Shown here: in pieces, positions 5,453 to 7,379 of the stretch
How the letters are laid out: every line of letters starts with the position of its first letter
Position numbering within the stretch: position 1 is the first letter of the stretch
NCBI GenBank assembly: GCA_009785715.1
Contig: WQVT01000112.1
Coordinates: forward strand, 1-7,379
DNA: 7,379 bases
Direction of reading: 5' to 3'
From: Acidimicrobiaceae bacterium
Lineage (GTDB): Bacteria; Actinomycetota; Acidimicrobiia; Acidimicrobiales; Palsa-688
Program-made: the position numbers and the translations under genes
The notes under the pieces: model-generated
The model's input: the letters and a program-made list of their open reading frames with translations, nothing else
Databases searched by the model: none
What the model was told of the DNA's origin: nothing

Positions 5453-6405
5453 CGATGCTCCGTGGAGGAGTCGGTCTCCGGGGGGTGCCCGCCCCTCGAG
5501 GCGTTGCGGCGGGCCTTCTCGGCGAGCCGGCAGAAGGCGCAGACCTCCGAAACGGTCGGCGAACCGCACTCGGGGCAGGGGTGGAGATCCGCCCGTTGCT
5601 CGGTGGCGTGCGTCTCCACGAGGGGAGCGACCCGTTCGAGGAAGCCGAAGTAGAAGGCGGCCTTGCTGCCGGGCGAGCGGACCTCGACGTCGTTCAAGGC
5701 GCCCTTGTAGCCGAGGTGGCGGTTGCCCTCGGCCATCGGGCACTCCTCGACGATGTACTCGATGCCCTTCAGCACGCAGTAGGCCGCCGTCTCCCGTTCG
5801 GAGAGGCGCACCAGCGGCTTCACCTTGCGGGCGAAGCCGTCGTCCGCCGGAAGGACGGGGAGCTGGCGGCCGAGGTAGGCGAGGTCCCAGCGGAGGACGT
5901 TGCCGAACAGGACCGCCGCCTCGTCGTCGAGGTTGTGACCGGTGGCGACCACGTCGTAGCCCCCGTCCAGGGCCGCCTGGTTGAAGAGGTGGCGCTTGGA
6001 CAGTCCGCAGGCGGAACAGGGCGTGCGTCGGGCGGCGGGCGCACCGGTCGGGATGTCGAAGCCGAAGGTTGTCGGGATGTCCACCTCGACGAGCTTCGCC
6101 CCCCGCCTGCTGGCGAAGTCCCGGGCGTAGCGGCCGGAGGCGTCGCTGTACTCGCCGATGCCGAGGCCCAGGTAGAGGCCGTCGGCGCGGACGCCGAGGT
6201 CGAGGAGGATGTCCCAGAGGGCGAGCGAGTCCTTTCCCCCCGAGACCGCGACGAGGACCCGGTCATCGGGACCGAACATGTCGTAGGCGTGCACCGTCCG
6301 CTCCACCTGGTCCCGGCAATGGCGGACAAAGCAGTCCTGACAGAACGCCGTGTTGTGCCGGCGGATGTCGATCACCGCCGGCCGGCTGCACGCGCGGCAC
6401 TTCAC
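5449..6405 (-). CDS. ttuA: tRNA 2-thiouridine(54) synthetase TtuA
   Basis: Replaces O2 of (5-methyl)uridine-54 in the tRNA T loop with sulfur, after adenylating the base with ATP and taking sulfur from the thiocarboxylated carrier TtuB. The 318 residues show C3-x2-C6 with C22-x2-C25 (N-terminal zinc site), the PP-loop SGGKDS (55-60), TGHNLDDEAA (155-164), and C277-x2-C280 with C289-x2-C292 (C-terminal zinc site). C130, C133 and C222 are the three ligands of the catalytic [4Fe-4S] cluster; these numbers coincide with those I recall for Thermus thermophilus TtuA. The zinc pairs and cluster cysteines separate it from plain TtcA. The GTG at 6405 overlaps the ttuB stop by 4 bp and has a strong GGAGG six bases upstream. 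The C-terminal 15 or so residues are a variable tail. With ttuB before it and trmI after it, the function in T-arm modification is well supported. Confidence 0.93.
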   Translation of the reverse strand: MKCRACSRPAVIDIRRHNTAFCQDCFVRHCRDQVERTVHAYDMFGPDDRVLVAVSGGKDSLALWDILLDLGVRADGLYLGLGIGEYSDASGRYARDFASRRGAKLVEVDIPTTFGFDIPTGAPAARRTPCSACGLSKRHLFNQAALDGGYDVVATGHNLDDEAAVLFGNVLRWDLAYLGRQLPVLPADDGFARKVKPLVRLSERETAAYCVLKGIEYIVEECPMAEGNRHLGYKGALNDVEVRSPGSKAAFYFGFLERVAPLVETHATEQRADLHPCPECGSPTVSEVCAFCRLAEKARRNASRGGHPPETDSSTEHR

Positions 6406-6602
6406 AGGGCCCCTCCGGAGATCACCGGGCGTATTTCGACCGTGACCTCGGGCGGGAGCACGGCGTCACCGGTGACAAGCGTCCCGTCCGAGATGACGAG
6501 CACCGCCTCTCGGTTGATGTCGAGCCGCTCGAGGAGGGCATGGACCCGGAGCGGCCCAGGGACCTCGATCTCCCGGCTGGGGTTGCGGAGCAGCACCTTC
6601 AC
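6402..6602 (-). CDS. ttuB: TtuB-like ubiquitin-fold sulfur carrier ending in GGAL
   Basis: A 66-residue MoaD/ThiS/Urm1-type beta-grasp protein. It probably carries sulfur as a C-terminal thiocarboxylate to TtuA, after activation by an E1-like enzyme (TtuC in Thermus) and a sulfur donor, neither of which is in the window. Visible are the first strand VKVLLRNPSREIEV, the helix HALLERLDIN (21-30), then AVLVISDGTLVTGDAVL and the end strand VEIRPVISGG. Two residues, Ala-Leu, follow the diglycine, so the Gly carboxylate is not free as translated. This resembles carriers such as QbsE (ends GGCF), which a JAMM-type peptidase trims. GTG 6602 fits the first strand but has only a distant purine-rich AAAAAGGG about 13 nt upstream; a second GTG at codon 3 is possible. 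The stop overlaps the ttuA start as GTGA. Assignment to TtuB rather than another MoaD-like carrier rests on the neighbour. Confidence 0.82.
   Translation of the reverse strand: MKVLLRNPSREIEVPGPLRVHALLERLDINREAVLVISDGTLVTGDAVLPPEVTVEIRPVISGGAL
6411..6416 (-). promoter_or_regulatory. Ribosome-binding site of ttuA formed by the ttuB diglycine codons
   Basis: On the minus strand GGA GGG, the two glycine codons of the ttuB C-terminus, spells a strong Shine-Dalgarno sequence that ends six bases before the ttuA GTG (GGAGGG-CCCT-GTGA on either side of the overlap). The same bases thus encode the conserved diglycine and recruit ribosomes to ttuA. Confidence 0.75.
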
Positions 6603-6678
6603 GCTTCGATCTTCACCCTTTTTGCCCGTGCCTGCACCTCGGCCTCCGGGTTTGCGGGTCCGGACGTCGGCCCTGGCT

Positions 6679-6906
6679 CTACGGGCGAGGCTCGTGGAAG
6701 ACCCGGAACGTCTCCCCCGGCCGGAGCGGCTCGGAGAAGACCACCTCCACCTCCCGTGCCATGGCACGGCCGGCGAGATGGGCGAGCAAGGCCATCGCCC
6801 CGACGACGAGGAAGGCCTTGCTGTCGCCGAGCACCCCCCGCTGCCAGCCCTGGCGCATTCCCTGGCGGAGCAGCGAAGCGACCAGTCGGCGGATCCCGCG
6901 CTTCAT
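6679..6906 (-). CDS. Unknown 75-aa protein upstream of ttuB
   Basis: No family recognised. The N-terminal third is basic (MKRGIRRLVASLLRQGMRQG). A hydrophobic stretch AFLVVGAMALLAHLAG (about residues 31-46) is long enough for one short membrane helix or a buried helix. The C-terminus is a strand-rich EVEVVFSEPLRPGETFRVFH tail. The ATG at 6906 has only a GGGCG-type purine run upstream. It reads in the same direction as ttuB with 76 bp between them and 46 bp to the gene before, so an operon is plausible. Similar short membrane-plus-strand proteins occur in actinobacteria without an assigned role. Whether it is truly expressed rests on codon pattern and position only. Confidence 0.55.
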   Translation of the reverse strand: MKRGIRRLVASLLRQGMRQGWQRGVLGDSKAFLVVGAMALLAHLAGRAMAREVEVVFSEPLRPGETFRVFHEPRP

Positions 6907-6952
6907 CGCCGCGCCCGGTCTGCGCGCTGCTCGTCGGCTCGCGAGGCTCCGC

Positions 6953-7285
6953 TCACAGGCGGCGGACCTCCACCCACGTCGAGGTGCGCCGGCCCCGCTT
7001 GCGGCCGAGGACGAAGGCCAGGATCACGATGCCGACGACCAACCCGACGGCGGCCAGGGTGATGGTCCGCTTGCCGCCGCTGTCGACCTCCGTAGCCCCC
7101 CGAATCTCCGCATCGATCTCGCTCAGCTTGGCCTTGATGTCGCCGATCCCGACCTGGCCGTTGGAGCTCGGCGCCGGTGCATTCCCCCGCTCGGTGCTCC
7201 GCTGCTCTCGCCGCCGCTGACGCCGGCCCTTCGAGGCGTCGCCGGACGGTGTGGTCTGCTGACTCGTTGAGGTCTGCTGGCTCAT
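6953..7285 (-). CDS. Unknown single-pass membrane protein, 110 aa
   Basis: Residues 1-45 are polar, Ser/Thr/Gln-rich then basic (KGRRQRRREQR), and probably disordered. A short amphipathic helix DIKAKLSEIDAEIRGAT (about 49-65) follows, then one membrane segment TLAAVGLVVGIVILAFVLG (about 75-93), a positive RKRGRR stop-transfer patch and the end TSTWVEVRRL. The positive charges after the helix suggest the C-terminus is cytoplasmic. The form resembles small hypothetical membrane proteins common in actinobacteria; I know no function for them. ATG 7285 is preceded by an AGG 7 nt upstream. It is the first gene of the minus-strand run in the window, with 46 bp to the next gene, and could be co-transcribed with ttuB-ttuA-trmI or be an independent unit. 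Confidence 0.65.
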   Translation of the reverse strand: MSQQTSTSQQTTPSGDASKGRRQRRREQRSTERGNAPAPSSNGQVGIGDIKAKLSEIDAEIRGATEVDSGGKRTITLAAVGLVVGIVILAFVLGRKRGRRTSTWVEVRRL

Positions 7286-7360
7286 GGCTTGGCCTGTCTG
7301 GTGGAAAGGGCTGCCTGCCTGGTCGGTCGAGGCCCCGGTCGGGTGGCCGGTCGGTGATGC

Positions 7361-7366
7361 ATCGTA
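7361..7366 (-). promoter_or_regulatory. Possible -10 element of the minus-strand run
   Basis: On the minus strand TACGAT fits the TANNNT form of actinobacterial -10 boxes and lies 76 bp upstream of the ATG at 7285. The matching -35 would fall beyond the window edge, so this cannot be tested from the sequence given. The remaining bases of 7286-7379 hold no gene that I can see. Confidence 0.2.
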
Positions 7367-7379
7367 CGCGGGTCCCCCC

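Noticed and set aside
4493..5653. Plus-strand open frame of 386 codons
   Set aside because: Antisense to trmI, which has full methyltransferase motifs.
5453..5743. N-terminal extension of TrmI to 5743
   Set aside because: Runs inside ttuA in another frame with Arg/Pro-rich sequence; the GTGA start at 5452 fits the family length.
6603..6767. N-terminal extension of TtuB to ATG 6767
   Set aside because: Would overlap the 75-aa gene and add a basic low-complexity stretch absent from ubiquitin-fold carriers.
5455..7062. Plus-strand open frame of 535 codons
   Set aside because: Longest frame in the window, but antisense to ttuA and ttuB; length reflects high-GC codon bias on the other strand.
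7290..7350. Repeated GGTCGGTC and GCCGG-like words near the right edge
   Set aside because: Short GC-rich words expected by chance at this composition; no regular unit or symmetry.

Overview
The window reads as high-GC actinobacterial-type DNA. The evidence is strongly GC-rich codons, frequent GTG starts, GTGA stop/start overlaps and a MarP-like periplasmic protease. A deep-branching or thermotolerant actinobacterium is an inference from gene content only; no marker gene here fixes the taxon.

Left part (about 1-2620, all on the minus strand): a probable mobile-element replication module. In transcription order it holds a four-helix membrane protein (2620-2180), a 120-residue protein of unknown function (2086-1724), a helix-turn-helix protein (1727-1029) and a HUH-type replication initiator (1032 to the window edge, its C-terminal end missing). 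The last three are chained by GTGA overlaps. A 22-bp perfect palindrome and an extra copy of its half-site lie in the 5' part of rep and are candidates for an origin or operator. No integrase, relaxase, FtsK/TraB translocase or att site is visible, so plasmid, integrative element and prophage remain open.

Middle (2621-3339): a gene-free 308-bp divergent region with a strong GC hairpin and weak promoter-like sequences, then a small plus-strand antibiotic-biosynthesis-monooxygenase (ABM) domain gene. After it comes a 49-bp element with perfect 16-bp inverted arms, placed between two convergent transcription units.

Right part (3340-7285, all minus strand): apparent chromosomal housekeeping genes. 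In transcription order these are a single-pass membrane protein, a 75-residue unknown, a TtuB-like ubiquitin-fold sulfur carrier, the 2-thiouridine synthetase TtuA, the m1A58 methyltransferase TrmI, and a MarP-like membrane serine protease. TtuB, TtuA and TrmI form a tRNA T-arm modification cluster. TtuB would supply sulfur as a C-terminal thiocarboxylate, TtuA would thiolate position 54, and TrmI would methylate A58, the base that pairs with position 54 in the T loop. ttuB-ttuA and ttuA-trmI overlap by 4 bp. The most unusual detail is that the sulfur carrier ends in Gly-Gly-Ala-Leu rather than Gly-Gly. The codons of that diglycine also form the Shine-Dalgarno sequence of ttuA.
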